Origin: Globisporangium splendens
Taxonomy: Eukaryota > Oomycota > Peronosporomycetes > Pythiales > Pythiaceae
NCBI GenBank assembly: GCA_006386115.1
Contig: VFIW01000033.1
Span: 186,001 to 250,000 of the forward strand
Direction: 5' to 3'
DNA length: 64,000 nt
Part shown: piece by piece, positions 12,501-21,083 of the stretch
Layout of the letters: each line of letters begins with the position of its first letter
Numbering within the stretch: the stretch's first letter is position 1
The notes under the pieces: generated by a model
Told to the model about the DNA's origin: nothing
The model's database searches: none
What the model saw: the letters and a program-made list of their open reading frames with translations, nothing else
Program-made: the position numbers and the translations under genes

Positions 12501-12557
12501 CGAAGACTCGAGCATGCACAGGAAATGGAGAGCAAGAAAAACAAACTGTCGGCTTGA
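9555..12557 (+). CDS. RING-H2 finger protein with stramenopile-type WT-EE domain and repeated FPRxxS tail
   Basis: Exons 9555-10574 and 10662-12557 with an 87-nt intron give about 971 residues; ATG 9570 is an alternative start. After a Ser/Gln/Asn-rich N-terminus comes a C3H2C3 RING finger (CLVCYNGQ...CQHQFHAQCIDRWL...CPICW, about residues 149-190), typical of E3 ubiquitin ligases. About 100 residues later is a block starting KGKWTAEESSYCDRLIEEF and ending CDPMRISKKYTGDQCIGK, then the exon-2 helix with IIFRRREDEVSKEDMELIRR. I recall similar blocks from stramenopile hypothetical proteins, and it resembles a Myb/SANT-like fold, but its function is not known to me. The rest is Q/S/N-rich with many copies of a P-R-x-x-S-[ILM]-[DE] motif (see findings). 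Likely a regulator whose substrate is unknown. Confidence 0.82.
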
Positions 12558-13095
12558 GCAAAACCCCACAGCACCACTCAGTGCACAGGAACTCGACAGT
12601 TTGCAGTCCTCCAGCCACTCAACGAGCATCCATGAGAGCCAACGGCGGCGTTTTGGCCATCTTTGCTTGTGGGTTGGCTTCCTGCCTTTTTTCTCCCATG
12701 GGCACTAATTTTGAAGAATGGTTTTGACGAGACCGGGGCATTCAGACGGTGAAGATTGGGATAGTGACGCGCTGGGAGAATCGCCTCATCCTCCCTTTCC
12801 TGCTGGGCTTCGTAGAGCAGAGCGTTGAGCGACCGACGCATTCACATCACGCTGTTGATATACGAGTTTAAAGAGTGCGCCGCAGTCGTGGTAGCAGGTA
12901 ATTGGAAGTAGTCCAAGTAGTTATTCGTTGTCCATTTTGTTTCTTTTGTGTGTGTTTTGTATTTTTTTATTCTCCATTTTCTCCTCTTCATACGTCTTTG
13001 TACGCATGTAATATAAAAGATATGTCGCCAGATGCATTGCCGTCCATTCACTTTCCATTCTCCAAACGTAATGCTATAAACCTTCCGACGCTTGT
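12558..13095. other. Intergenic spacer between convergent genes
   Basis: About 540 bases between the stops of the RING gene and the minus-strand FACT subunit. It holds the 3' ends of both transcripts and T-rich stretches near 12930-12990. I see no gene. Confidence 0.5.
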
Positions 13096-14760
13096 TTATT
13101 CGTCGTCGCCCTCGCTGGCCTTTCGCTTCTTATGCTTCTTGCTGCCGTCCTTGGCGCGCTTCTTGTCCTTCTTCGACTCTTTCTTCTTGTCTTTTTTCGA
13201 CTTCTTCTCGCCGCCCTCGCCATCCTCCTCGTCCTCGTCCTCGTTGTCGGAGCCGCTGAGCGATTCGTCACTGTAGTCGCCTGAGGACACCTCCGAGTCG
13301 TCTCCGGGTCCGAAATCCGAGTCCTCCTCTTCCTCTTCGTCGTCGTCCTCGATCTCGCCCTCCTCTGGTCCTAGCTCCTCTAAATACTCGTTGAAGCCGC
13401 GCTTCTTGGACGCGGCGCCGGCGCCCGCAGTCGTGCCTTCCTTCAGGTTGCGGATGCGCAGCTTCTTGGACGTCAGGAACTGGCTCAGCTCGGGGAATTC
13501 GCGACGATCGATCGCCGAGAACAGATACTCGCGCGCAGGTTCGCCGCCCACGGACTTGCAGCTCACGAGCAGATCAAAGTTGCGACTCGCCGACGACCCG
13601 CTCTGGCCCGCGTACCGCTGGAACTCGATGAACTCGACCTCCTCGTACCGGATGAACGTCGTGGGCTTGTGGATGAACATGAACGATTTCTCGAGCGGGA
13701 ACAGCACGCCACTCTGCGCCTTGACGGCACACTTGACGGCGCGGTCGCCGCTGTGGGTCTTGAACTTGCCCGACGTGTACACCTTCTTGCCGATGATAAA
13801 CTTGAAGAGCGTCGCGACGATCTGCGGCAGCGCACCCGACATGCGCTCGTGGATGTTGCCATTGTATTTCTTGATCTCGTCGGACGACAGGTTCACGTCA
13901 ATGTGAACGTCCTCCTTGCTCAGTTGCAGCACCAGGTGTGGGTATCCCTGCTTGCCCTGACGGATCGGCTCCTCCAGACTGATCACAAACGCCGTGTTGA
14001 TGCCGTTGGGCAGTTCCAAGAGAAAGCACCGATTGATGTTCGAGTACATGATCTTGTAGTCGAACGTCTTGCCGTGCATGCGCAGGAACGAGCCGTAGAT
14101 CTCGACGCCGTAGCGGCCTCTCGGCGTGAGAAACGTACCGATCGACTCGTCCAGGTCCACGATGCTCTTGCCCGTGACGCTGCGGATATTCGCGCGCTGC
14201 AGCACTTCGTCGCGGAACGTCTCGGCCGAGATCATCTCCTCCGAGCCGTCGCCCGGCGGCAGGTACACACGCATCTCGACGAGCGTCTCCTCATCGCCGG
14301 CGACCGTGTCGTCCTCGTGGAACTGCAGCTCGACCTCGTTCTTGCCCGGCAGCGCGCACTGCGAGACCTGCTCGAGCGGGATCTCCAGCACGCTCAAGTC
14401 GTTGTCACGGAAGTTGAGGTTCGGACCTTCGAACTTCATCTCGCCCCAGTTGCCGCCGGTCGACGACACCTTCTCCATCTCCAGCTCGCGGTCGAACTGC
14501 GCCTCCACGTGCGTCTTGAGCAGCTCAATGTCTTTGCCCTTGAGCCCCGTGAAGCGCACGTACTTGCCGCCCTTCTGGTACACTTTGATGTGGTGGTTCT
14601 TCTCGCCGATGGGTGTCCAGAGCATCGTCACGATGTCGTCCTTGAGCAGCTTCTTCTGCGCCTCGGTCGAGCGGCTGCGCCACAGCAGACCCGACGCCGA
14701 CAGCACCAGCACGCCGTCGCTATGGCCCCAGAACACGTTGTTCAGCGTTGTCTCCGACAT
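13096..14760 (-). CDS. FACT complex subunit SSRP1/Pob3-like
   Basis: A single-exon 554-residue protein from ATG 14760. It starts in the conserved way (NVFWGHSDGVLVLSASGLLW) and contains the Pob3 N-terminal domain, the SSRP1 core (GPNLNFRDNDLSVLEIPLEQVSQCALPGKNEVELQF) and the tandem PH-like (Rtt106-like) middle domain through about residue 420. Next come a long acidic stretch (EEGEIEDDDEEEEEDSDFGP) and a Lys-rich tail. FACT is a nuclear H2A-H2B chaperone working in transcription and replication. There is no C-terminal HMG box, so the protein resembles yeast Pob3 rather than animal SSRP1. An Inr-like start element lies 34-51 bases upstream of the ATG. No internal breaks. Confidence 0.95.
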   Translation of the reverse strand: MSETTLNNVFWGHSDGVLVLSASGLLWRSRSTEAQKKLLKDDIVTMLWTPIGEKNHHIKVYQKGGKYVRFTGLKGKDIELLKTHVEAQFDRELEMEKVSSTGGNWGEMKFEGPNLNFRDNDLSVLEIPLEQVSQCALPGKNEVELQFHEDDTVAGDEETLVEMRVYLPPGDGSEEMISAETFRDEVLQRANIRSVTGKSIVDLDESIGTFLTPRGRYGVEIYGSFLRMHGKTFDYKIMYSNINRCFLLELPNGINTAFVISLEEPIRQGKQGYPHLVLQLSKEDVHIDVNLSSDEIKKYNGNIHERMSGALPQIVATLFKFIIGKKVYTSGKFKTHSGDRAVKCAVKAQSGVLFPLEKSFMFIHKPTTFIRYEEVEFIEFQRYAGQSGSSASRNFDLLVSCKSVGGEPAREYLFSAIDRREFPELSQFLTSKKLRIRNLKEGTTAGAGAASKKRGFNEYLEELGPEEGEIEDDDEEEEEDSDFGPGDDSEVSSGDYSDESLSGSDNEDEDEEDGEGGEKKSKKDKKKESKKDKKRAKDGSKKHKKRKASEGDDE

Positions 14761-14793
14761 TCTTACAGGCGCGAATGGAGCTTCCTCGGGGGA

Positions 14794-14811
14794 GAAATTT
14801 GCGCTAATGGA
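14794..14811 (-). promoter_or_regulatory. Oomycete-type initiator (Inr + FPR-like) of the FACT subunit gene
   Basis: On the minus strand this reads TCCATTAGCGCAAATTTC, close to the oomycete start-site consensus (TCATTYY followed by CAATTT). It lies about 35-50 bases before the ATG at 14760, the expected position for a short leader. It differs by one inserted base in TCATT, so it is a moderate match. Confidence 0.5.
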
Positions 14812-15111
14812 GTGCTGTTCCCGCCACCAAATAGGGCAACCAAGTTAGCGCCAAAAACCAACAAAGGACTCGCCAAATAGTGTGGGACACACATTATTTG
14901 GGTTCAAAGAAAGTGGACCACGTAGGATTACACCTATGATACAGATAACATGGGTGGAGTATGCTGTATCAAAGGCAGTTTGAATACGATGTTGCATCGT
15001 TTTTACGGGTTGCTATCTTCAGTTTGTTAGTTGTTTATGGGGTTACATATTCTTAGGGGAGATAAAGCATCTAATTATGGAGCCAGTCGTTTGCGGTGAA
15101 CTGATTTTCAG

Positions 15112-15745
15112 GTCAAATCTCAGATCGGAGAACTGCTCGTTGAAAACCTGAGCAGAGGCTTTGGCGCCAACATTTCCGAATCGGACACCACGCCGCCGAT
15201 ATCTTCACCACTGTCGCCGTCGCCGTCGCCCCAAGAGCGTGCAGAGTGGTCAGGCGCGGCGAGAAGGTTTACTGCTGCGGAGGACGTCGCGCTCTTACAG
15301 AGTGGTCAGAGCCTACCAGCCATGGAAAGCTCCTGCCGGCACATCCAACGGCATCATGAAGGCGTTTGATAAAATCGCAGACCAGTGCCGAGCGAACCCT
15401 CTGTTACTGGACAGGGCGGGATCCGGACTGCGCGCGAGGTTTATGGCTTTAGTCAGCAAATACAGGGTGGACCAGTGCCACTCAATGCTGCAGCTGGGAA
15501 CAGACGAGGAGTGCGACAAGCGGGACGGCTTGCTGGAGGATATCATCGCCCAGATGGACACTTGGAAGCACCGGAGAGAGCGGGCGAAGCAACAACGAAG
15601 CCCTGAACTTCAGTCCATCGAAAACGCCGAGGAGTTGCTCAGATCCCCAGCATTGGAAGAAGTGGAAGTGGACGAGGACGCGAGCTCCACAAGCGATGAT
15701 GATGATGTCAGGAGAGGAGCAGGGAGCGAGAACGGCTTTGCGTAG
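15112..15745 (+). pseudogene. Frameshifted DNA-binding-like protein (Myb/SANT-like, oomycete-expanded type)
   Basis: The frame starting near 15112 encodes a Ser/Pro-rich stretch followed by RRFTAAEDVALL, and the frame from about 15297 continues RVVRAYQPWKAPAGTSNG and DKIADQCRANPLLLDRAGSGLRAR, with helices up to an acidic Ser/Asp tail ending at 15745. One extra base near 15297 separates the halves; undoing it would join ALL directly to RVVRAYQPW. No in-frame ATG was found for the first half. The pattern 'FTxxxDVALLRxVxxxxPxxAP...' is one I associate with multicopy oomycete proteins that look like trihelix/Myb factors. Probably a dead copy, unless the extra base is an assembly error. Confidence 0.55.
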
Positions 15746-16706
15746 TTGCTGAGTCGCTGGCGGAGCGCCAGCCCACCTACGTTTGAGTTGAGTCGTCACG
15801 TCCCCAGAAAACTGAATCGTGGACGATTTTGGTCTTCGAAAGTCCCTTTTTCAACTTCACTTCTACTTTGCATTCGAGTGATCAAACTGACTGAAACTGA
15901 ATCCCAAGCAAAACAAGCGGTTCCTGTGCTCAAAGGTGCGAACCGCGTGGCACTTGGCTAAAGCCATCAAACGCCGATGGCGCAAGACTTGGCTCGATTT
16001 GCGGTGTCAACTGCTCAACTATGTAGGTACGAGTGACCTGCGATATCCATGATCCTACTTACTCTTCCGTTGCTTCCAATCAAAGCTGCTAAAGGGTGGG
16101 AACTGAGCTGATGGCAGAGGGAGGATGCCAATTAATACTTTTGCGTCTGGTTCGCTTAAACATTGACCACGAGATCGTGAAAGTAGGTGAAAGAATCACA
16201 GGCTCTCACCGGAATAAGTGAACTCGAGAGAAACAGGGAGACCAGGGCTTCAATGCACAAACCACCGAATGGAGATTTGAGTCGCGTGATATGATATGTC
16301 TTCTTTTTCCCGAGACCCGACATTTGGAGCAACAGGTGAGGTGGTGCGCACTGAAGTGGATTTCCAGGTGCTTGTGTGGTTTCTGCTTCTGTTTGGCATA
16401 GAACAGATACCTGTGCACTTGGCCATCGCATGTCTCTTTTTTCCCCACGGCACCACTCCTTTACTGGGTTCATTCAGCTCTCGACGTGTCAGCAGGTGAT
16501 CCCACGGTCTCACTTCGTCGGCGCAATCGCATTGGTGATCCACTCAAACAGTTGTCCTCTCACTCTGTTCTCAGCCCATTACTACTCAGCCATTCTTTGG
16601 ACTTTGTCCTGTCTCGTCAGTCCAGCGGACTCACTGGGCTCATTTGGCAATTCTCTCGATTGCCGGCACCGACACAAGATCAAAGGCTCTATCTGCGTGC
16701 GCACCA
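15746..16706. other. Intergenic interval, no gene seen
   Basis: About 960 bases between the pseudogene and the pectinacetylesterase. Short open frames here lack family features. The distal part should contain the esterase promoter; a CCATTCTTTGGACTTTG stretch near 16590 resembles an initiator but is a weak match. Confidence 0.4.
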
Positions 16707-18065
16707 ATGTGGAAAGTTGGTCTCACAACGCTTGCACTTTGCGCGACGCTCGCGTCGAGCGCCGACGTGCGTCCAGGTGACGAATTCTGCTCGATCACCG
16801 ACTCGAATGCCTGCGCTGTGGACGACATCACGCTCTCGACCTTGGACCGCAGTACTCTGATCTATCCAGGCGGCGAAACGCGATGCGCGTTCGATGACTC
16901 GAGTGTACCGAGTGCCAACAACTTCACGACCAACTCGACGTACTTCTTCCAGGTCTTCCCCAACGAGAAGAAGGACCGAAAGAAAGTGTTTTTGTACTTT
17001 CAGGGCGGTGGCGCATGCATCGACGACGCGACGTGCAACTACGCGATGCAATGCTCGGTGAAAGGCGGCACGTTCTACCCGAACGCGCGTGCCGTGAGCA
17101 CGGGAATCCTCAATCGCACAGACCCGGACAACATGTTTGCCGACTGGAACATCGTCCATTTCCCGTACTGCACTGGCGATCTCCACGTCGGCAACAAGGT
17201 CAACGGCTCGACCGAGTCTGGAGTTGAGGCCATCCTCGGGTACACGGACTGCTTGAAGAAGAATATGAGCATCCACCAGGTCGGGTACATCAACACCATG
17301 GCGACGCTCAACTGGACGCTGGCCAACTTCCCCGACCCAGAGCACCTTATCATCGGCGGCTCCAGTGCCGGTTCGCTAGGCGCACAGCTCCTCGCTGCCT
17401 ACGTCGCTGACGCCTGGAAAGTCGATGAACGCTCGATCCGATATTCCATCCTTGCTGACTCGTATGTCGGTGTGTTGCCAAAAGACAAGGCTGGCGGTGA
17501 ACTCATTCGCTATTTCGGTGCCTGTGATGTTGATCTCAAGGCTCCTGTGAATATCGTCGCTGGGTGCAAGACCGGCAAAGTCACCGTGACGGAGATTGTG
17601 ACATCCCAACTCAAGGAGACGCCATACAGCGACTGGCTGTTCATTGACAGCAAGGCAGACTCGGTACAACGCTACTTCTACCAAATGTACAAGGACGGGA
17701 TCTTCGCGTATCCGTTCCCAAACATGATCTCTGGCGCCGACTTCTTTTCAAACATGACGACTATGATCGACGCGTATAAGACCGTGACCTCGCGCATCTC
17801 GGCGTTCTTCGTCGAGGGTGAACAGCACGTGTACCTCATGTACCAAGGCTTTTTCCACAACGCCACGTCGACCACCGGCGAGAACCTTGGTGCGTTCCTC
17901 AACGAGTGGCTCTTGCCTCACGCGAACACGACGGGTGTGAGCAGCAGCAAAAACGGCGAGAGTTCGGTCGACGCGACTCCTACGGTTGGGTCAGGGGCAC
18001 CGCACGTTGGTGCTGCTGTGTTGGTAAACAGTTTTGTTGTAATGACTGTCGCTATGCTGCTCTAA
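16707..18065 (+). CDS. Secreted pectinacetylesterase / Notum-family carboxylesterase (CE13-like)
   Basis: Starting at ATG 16707 gives 452 residues with a signal peptide (MWKVGLTTLALCATLASSA). Conserved family blocks follow: YPGGETRCA, VFLYFQGGGACIDDATC (oxyanion region), FADWNIVHFPYCTGDLHVG, and the nucleophile elbow IIGGSSAGSLGAQ with Ser about residue 220. A late GEQHVYLMYQGFFHN supplies the candidate catalytic His. The C-terminus is Ser/Thr-rich and ends in a hydrophobic run (VNSFVVMTVAMLL), suggesting a GPI anchor. Enzymes of this family remove acetyl groups from pectin, and relatives act on other acyl substrates, so the plant cell wall is a likely but unproven target. The frame upstream of 16707 is open but lacks a signal peptide. 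A truncated paralogue lies at 27702. Confidence 0.88.
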   Translation: MWKVGLTTLALCATLASSADVRPGDEFCSITDSNACAVDDITLSTLDRSTLIYPGGETRCAFDDSSVPSANNFTTNSTYFFQVFPNEKKDRKKVFLYFQGGGACIDDATCNYAMQCSVKGGTFYPNARAVSTGILNRTDPDNMFADWNIVHFPYCTGDLHVGNKVNGSTESGVEAILGYTDCLKKNMSIHQVGYINTMATLNWTLANFPDPEHLIIGGSSAGSLGAQLLAAYVADAWKVDERSIRYSILADSYVGVLPKDKAGGELIRYFGACDVDLKAPVNIVAGCKTGKVTVTEIVTSQLKETPYSDWLFIDSKADSVQRYFYQMYKDGIFAYPFPNMISGADFFSNMTTMIDAYKTVTSRISAFFVEGEQHVYLMYQGFFHNATSTTGENLGAFLNEWLLPHANTTGVSSSKNGESSVDATPTVGSGAPHVGAAVLVNSFVVMTVAMLL

Positions 18066-18366
18066 GAGAGATAAATAGATAAGAATGCATCTGAGCTTAT
18101 ACAACGCTGCGTTTCTTCTGAAGCAAAAGCTGGAAATAGGGGCTGCCGAAATAATGAGAGGTGGGTTGATTTTCATTGTTCAGCTGATGCATTCGAGGGC
18201 AGCATCAAAGTCTCGGGTATTTTTTCAACCCATGTCGTAACCAATGAGAGGGTCCACTCAGAACCATCACTCACAATTTTGAACATCATTCACTAATCAT
18301 CACCATCATTCGCAATCCTTTAGCTCAGATCCATTTGCATTGGCGGGTGCTGCTGCCCAGCCTCTC

Positions 18367-18378
18367 TCATTCTTCAAT
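18367..18378 (+). promoter_or_regulatory. Initiator-like element upstream of the DUF2828 gene
   Basis: TCATTCTTCAAT lies 44-55 bases before the ATG at 18422. It matches the oomycete TCATTYY initiator followed by a CAAT run. The position fits a leader of about 50 nt. Confidence 0.5.
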
Positions 18379-18421
18379 ATACTTGATCCCAAGCCAGTCA
18401 CCTACAACCAATTCAGTCAGC

Positions 18422-20023
18422 ATGAGCGCTCGTGGTCGAGGATTCGGGCGTGGTCGAGGTGGCATCGGAGGCGGTCGAGGTGGCCGCGCTTCGACCTGGA
18501 ACGGTGCGGTCTCGCATGCCTCCAGTGGAAGTGCGCGTGTGGATTTCTTCTACGGCGCACTTCGTGAGGTCGAGAAAGATCGGTTCGTCGAACTGCTGAG
18601 TGCCTCGTACAAGGAAAACCCGTTGCACACGCTGAAGCTGGTGGCATACGCTCGCGATTGCCGCGGTGGGAAAGGTGAACGTCAGCTCGGACGCTGGGCT
18701 CTCGAGTGGCTGGCGACTCACCACACCACGGCGCTCACGCATAACCTCAAGCACTACATCGGCGAGTACGGTCGATTCGACGATCCGGCCGCAGTGATGG
18801 GAACACCAGTGGAGAAGGCTGCCCTGGAGTTGCTGCGCGTGCAGCTCAAGGAAGACTTGAAAATCCTGAAGCAAGGCAACGAGCACGGCTCGATCTCGTT
18901 GTGTGCCAAGTGGATCCCGTCTCAGCAGAAGGCACTGGATAAGAAGCTCCAGATGAACAAGAAGCTGAGCAAGCACATGGGCATCTCCCCCGCAAAGCTG
19001 CGGAAGGTGTACCTGTCCCCACTGCGGGAGAAGTTGCAGATCCTCGAGCGATCCATGTGCGCCAACAAGTGGGACGACATTGAGTTCAGCAAAGTGCCGA
19101 GTGTAGCCATGCACATCCACGGGAAACCAGAACACGCTTTTGAGCGCCACTTGGGAGAGAAGTTCGCAGCCTGGAAGGGTGACTTGGCGACTGGGAAAGC
19201 CAAAGTCAACGCCAAGGCGCTGTTCCCTTACGAGGTCGTCGCGCAGTACATGCAACGTAACGAAGTCGACGAGCTTTTGGAAGCGCAGTGGAAGGTGATG
19301 GTCGAAGAGGCGAGCACGATGGGCGCCATGAAGAAGACGCTCGTGCTCTCCGACGTCTCTGGGTCGATGGACGGTCAGCCGATGGAGGTATCGATCGCAC
19401 TAGGCTTGCTAATCTCGTCGCTGGCGATGGACGAGTACAAGGATCTGGTGTTGACATTCGAGTCCACGCCGCAATTCCACCGTGTCGTTGGTGAGAATCT
19501 GTTTGAGCGCGTGAGGTGCCTCCAGAATGCGCCTTGGGGAGGTAGCACCAACTTTGCGGCGGCATTCCGAGCCATCCTGGCGTTGGCGAAGAACAACAAC
19601 TTGACGGCGGACCAGATGCCCGAGCGGTTGATTGTGGTCTCGGACATGCAATTCGACTCGGCGGATTACAACTTTGAGACGAACTACCAAGCGCTGAAGC
19701 GGGAGTTTGAAGCGGCACAGTACCCGGTGCCGCATTTGGTGTTTTGGAATGTAAACGGCAGCGTGACGGACGTGCCAACATTCAGCGGTGAGGCCAAGGT
19801 GTCCTTGGTATCTGGTTTCTCGACCGCGATCTTGAAATGCGTGCTCAGTGGCGTCGAGGTGACTCCACTGGACACCGTTTTAGAAGCAATTCTCGATCCA
19901 CGATACGATGCGATCACTCTGCCTGCTGGTGAAGAAGGCGAGAACAGCGACGGAGTGCTGGTTGATGGAGAAGATGAGGACGGCGAGGACAGCGAAGGCG
20001 TGGTGCTCGAAGCTCTCTTCTAA
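18422..20023 (+). CDS. DUF2828 (TROVE/vWA-like) protein with N-terminal RGG segment
   Basis: Starts at ATG 18422 and encodes 533 residues in one exon. The first 22 residues are an RGG-type RNA-binding tail (RGRGFGRGRGGIGGGRGG). Residues 35-290 are alpha-helical, with VDFFYGALREVEKDRFVELL and AYARDCRGGKGERQLGRWAL, the pattern of DUF2828 proteins, which resemble the Ro60 TROVE ring. Then a von Willebrand A-like fold carries the metal site DVSGSM (Asp about 311), WGGSTNF and IVVSDMQFD. Ro60 relatives bind misfolded or Y RNAs; by analogy this is an RNA-quality-control candidate, which is inference. It has an acidic C-terminus, no introns and no breaks. Confidence 0.85.
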   Translation: MSARGRGFGRGRGGIGGGRGGRASTWNGAVSHASSGSARVDFFYGALREVEKDRFVELLSASYKENPLHTLKLVAYARDCRGGKGERQLGRWALEWLATHHTTALTHNLKHYIGEYGRFDDPAAVMGTPVEKAALELLRVQLKEDLKILKQGNEHGSISLCAKWIPSQQKALDKKLQMNKKLSKHMGISPAKLRKVYLSPLREKLQILERSMCANKWDDIEFSKVPSVAMHIHGKPEHAFERHLGEKFAAWKGDLATGKAKVNAKALFPYEVVAQYMQRNEVDELLEAQWKVMVEEASTMGAMKKTLVLSDVSGSMDGQPMEVSIALGLLISSLAMDEYKDLVLTFESTPQFHRVVGENLFERVRCLQNAPWGGSTNFAAAFRAILALAKNNNLTADQMPERLIVVSDMQFDSADYNFETNYQALKREFEAAQYPVPHLVFWNVNGSVTDVPTFSGEAKVSLVSGFSTAILKCVLSGVEVTPLDTVLEAILDPRYDAITLPAGEEGENSDGVLVDGEDEDGEDSEGVVLEALF

Positions 20024-20338
20024 GGGTTGATTTGCAGCATGCATCATTGCATTTCAATCGTCGAGTGTAACAACTTGAACCCGCGCTCACAGTTTGCATG
20101 TTCTGACAAGTAATCCTATTTAACGTATTCACCCCAAATCCAAGGTCGTCTATTGTATCACTTGCGTTTTTATAATGGAGAATCGTTCCTGACTCTTCGT
20201 GCTGCAACGATACCAGGTTTCCTGAATACGCGGTTCAGCGCCTCGCAATACCGTCCAGTTGAGTGTACAACACGCTTGCGCCAGGCAGAACAGCTTCTGA
20301 ATCTTCGAGTCCTTCTGGCCAACCAGCCAACCACACGC

Positions 20339-20900
20339 GGGTGGTTTTTCCATCCCGGCGCCAACACGAGTCAGGATCGCGAATGCACTTCAACGTGCGT
20401 CTCACAACAAATAGGTCATCTCTCCCTTCGACCGCCTTCCGAGACAACCGCTTTTCGCCCCTCCTCTCTCTCGGAGTCCATCCCCTCTCTCGCCCTTGTT
20501 TGTGTCGTTCGTGTCTGAACTTGTGAGAGTGTGGGTGGTTTTTCCATCCTGAGGGCTCCAATGCAAATGGCTTCAACGTCCTCAGTGAACGAACTCCGAG
20601 TCATCCCTCCGCTGACAGTAGGGGTCCGGCTGTACGCGGCCTTCTCGCCCATCCCTTCACTTCACTGTGTCAGTTGTTGGAGTGGGTGGTGTTCCCAGCC
20701 TCGGATCATGTTGCTTCAGACTGGGACCTTCGGTCTCAAGTGCACCGCCCCGTCACAGGTGTCATCCCTCCTGCGTTTCCCTTGTTGGTTCGCGCTGCAC
20801 AACCCGAACCGCGGGTGGTTTTTCCATCCCGAGACGCTGATGTGGGCTCCCTGTTGCTATAAGCCACTTGGAGCGCTGCATGTCATTCCGCCCCAAGTCG
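20339..20900 (+). repeat. Degenerate tandem repeat, four units, upstream of the P-type ATPase
   Basis: Units begin at about 20339, 20535, 20685 and 20813 with GGGTGGTTTTTCCATCC (the third is GGGTGGTGTTCCCAGCC). Each is followed 60-90 bases later by a GTCATCCCTCC-like block (GTCATCTCTCC, GTCATCCCTCC, GTCATCCCTCC, GTCATTCCGCC). Spacing is 196, 150 and 128 bases, so the units are related but eroded. The array fills most of the space between the DUF2828 gene and the ATPase start. Confidence 0.65.
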
Positions 20901-21066
20901 AATCGCCTCGCCTGGGCCACGCAAGTGCCTCCGTTTCATGACTGTTGTTCTGGGTACACGGGGCTTTCGCTCGTTTTTCGAGCGATTTGGTTCAGACCAG
21001 CAATGCCCTGGTAGCCTTTCGTTCTTTGGTGTGGCCAGACTCGCTGAAGACGCTCCACATACTTTT

Positions 21067-21080
21067 TCATTTCGGAATCC
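21067..21080 (+). promoter_or_regulatory. Initiator-like element directly before the P-type ATPase ATG
   Basis: TCATTTCGGAATCC begins 17 bases before the ATG at 21084, which sits in a good context (CCACCATGTC). If used, the 5' leader would be very short. The motif match is good; use is inferred. Confidence 0.4.
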
Positions 21081-21083
21081 ACC

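Noticed and set aside
13669..14880. Long plus-strand open frame (about 400 codons) opposite the FACT subunit
   Set aside because: It mirrors the GC-rich codons of SSRP1, is rich in Arg/Leu/Val/His with no domain, and SSRP1 on the other strand is unmistakable.
20339..20900. CRISPR-like array
   Set aside because: Only four units, long and diverged, with irregular spacing in a eukaryotic genome; no short identical repeats.
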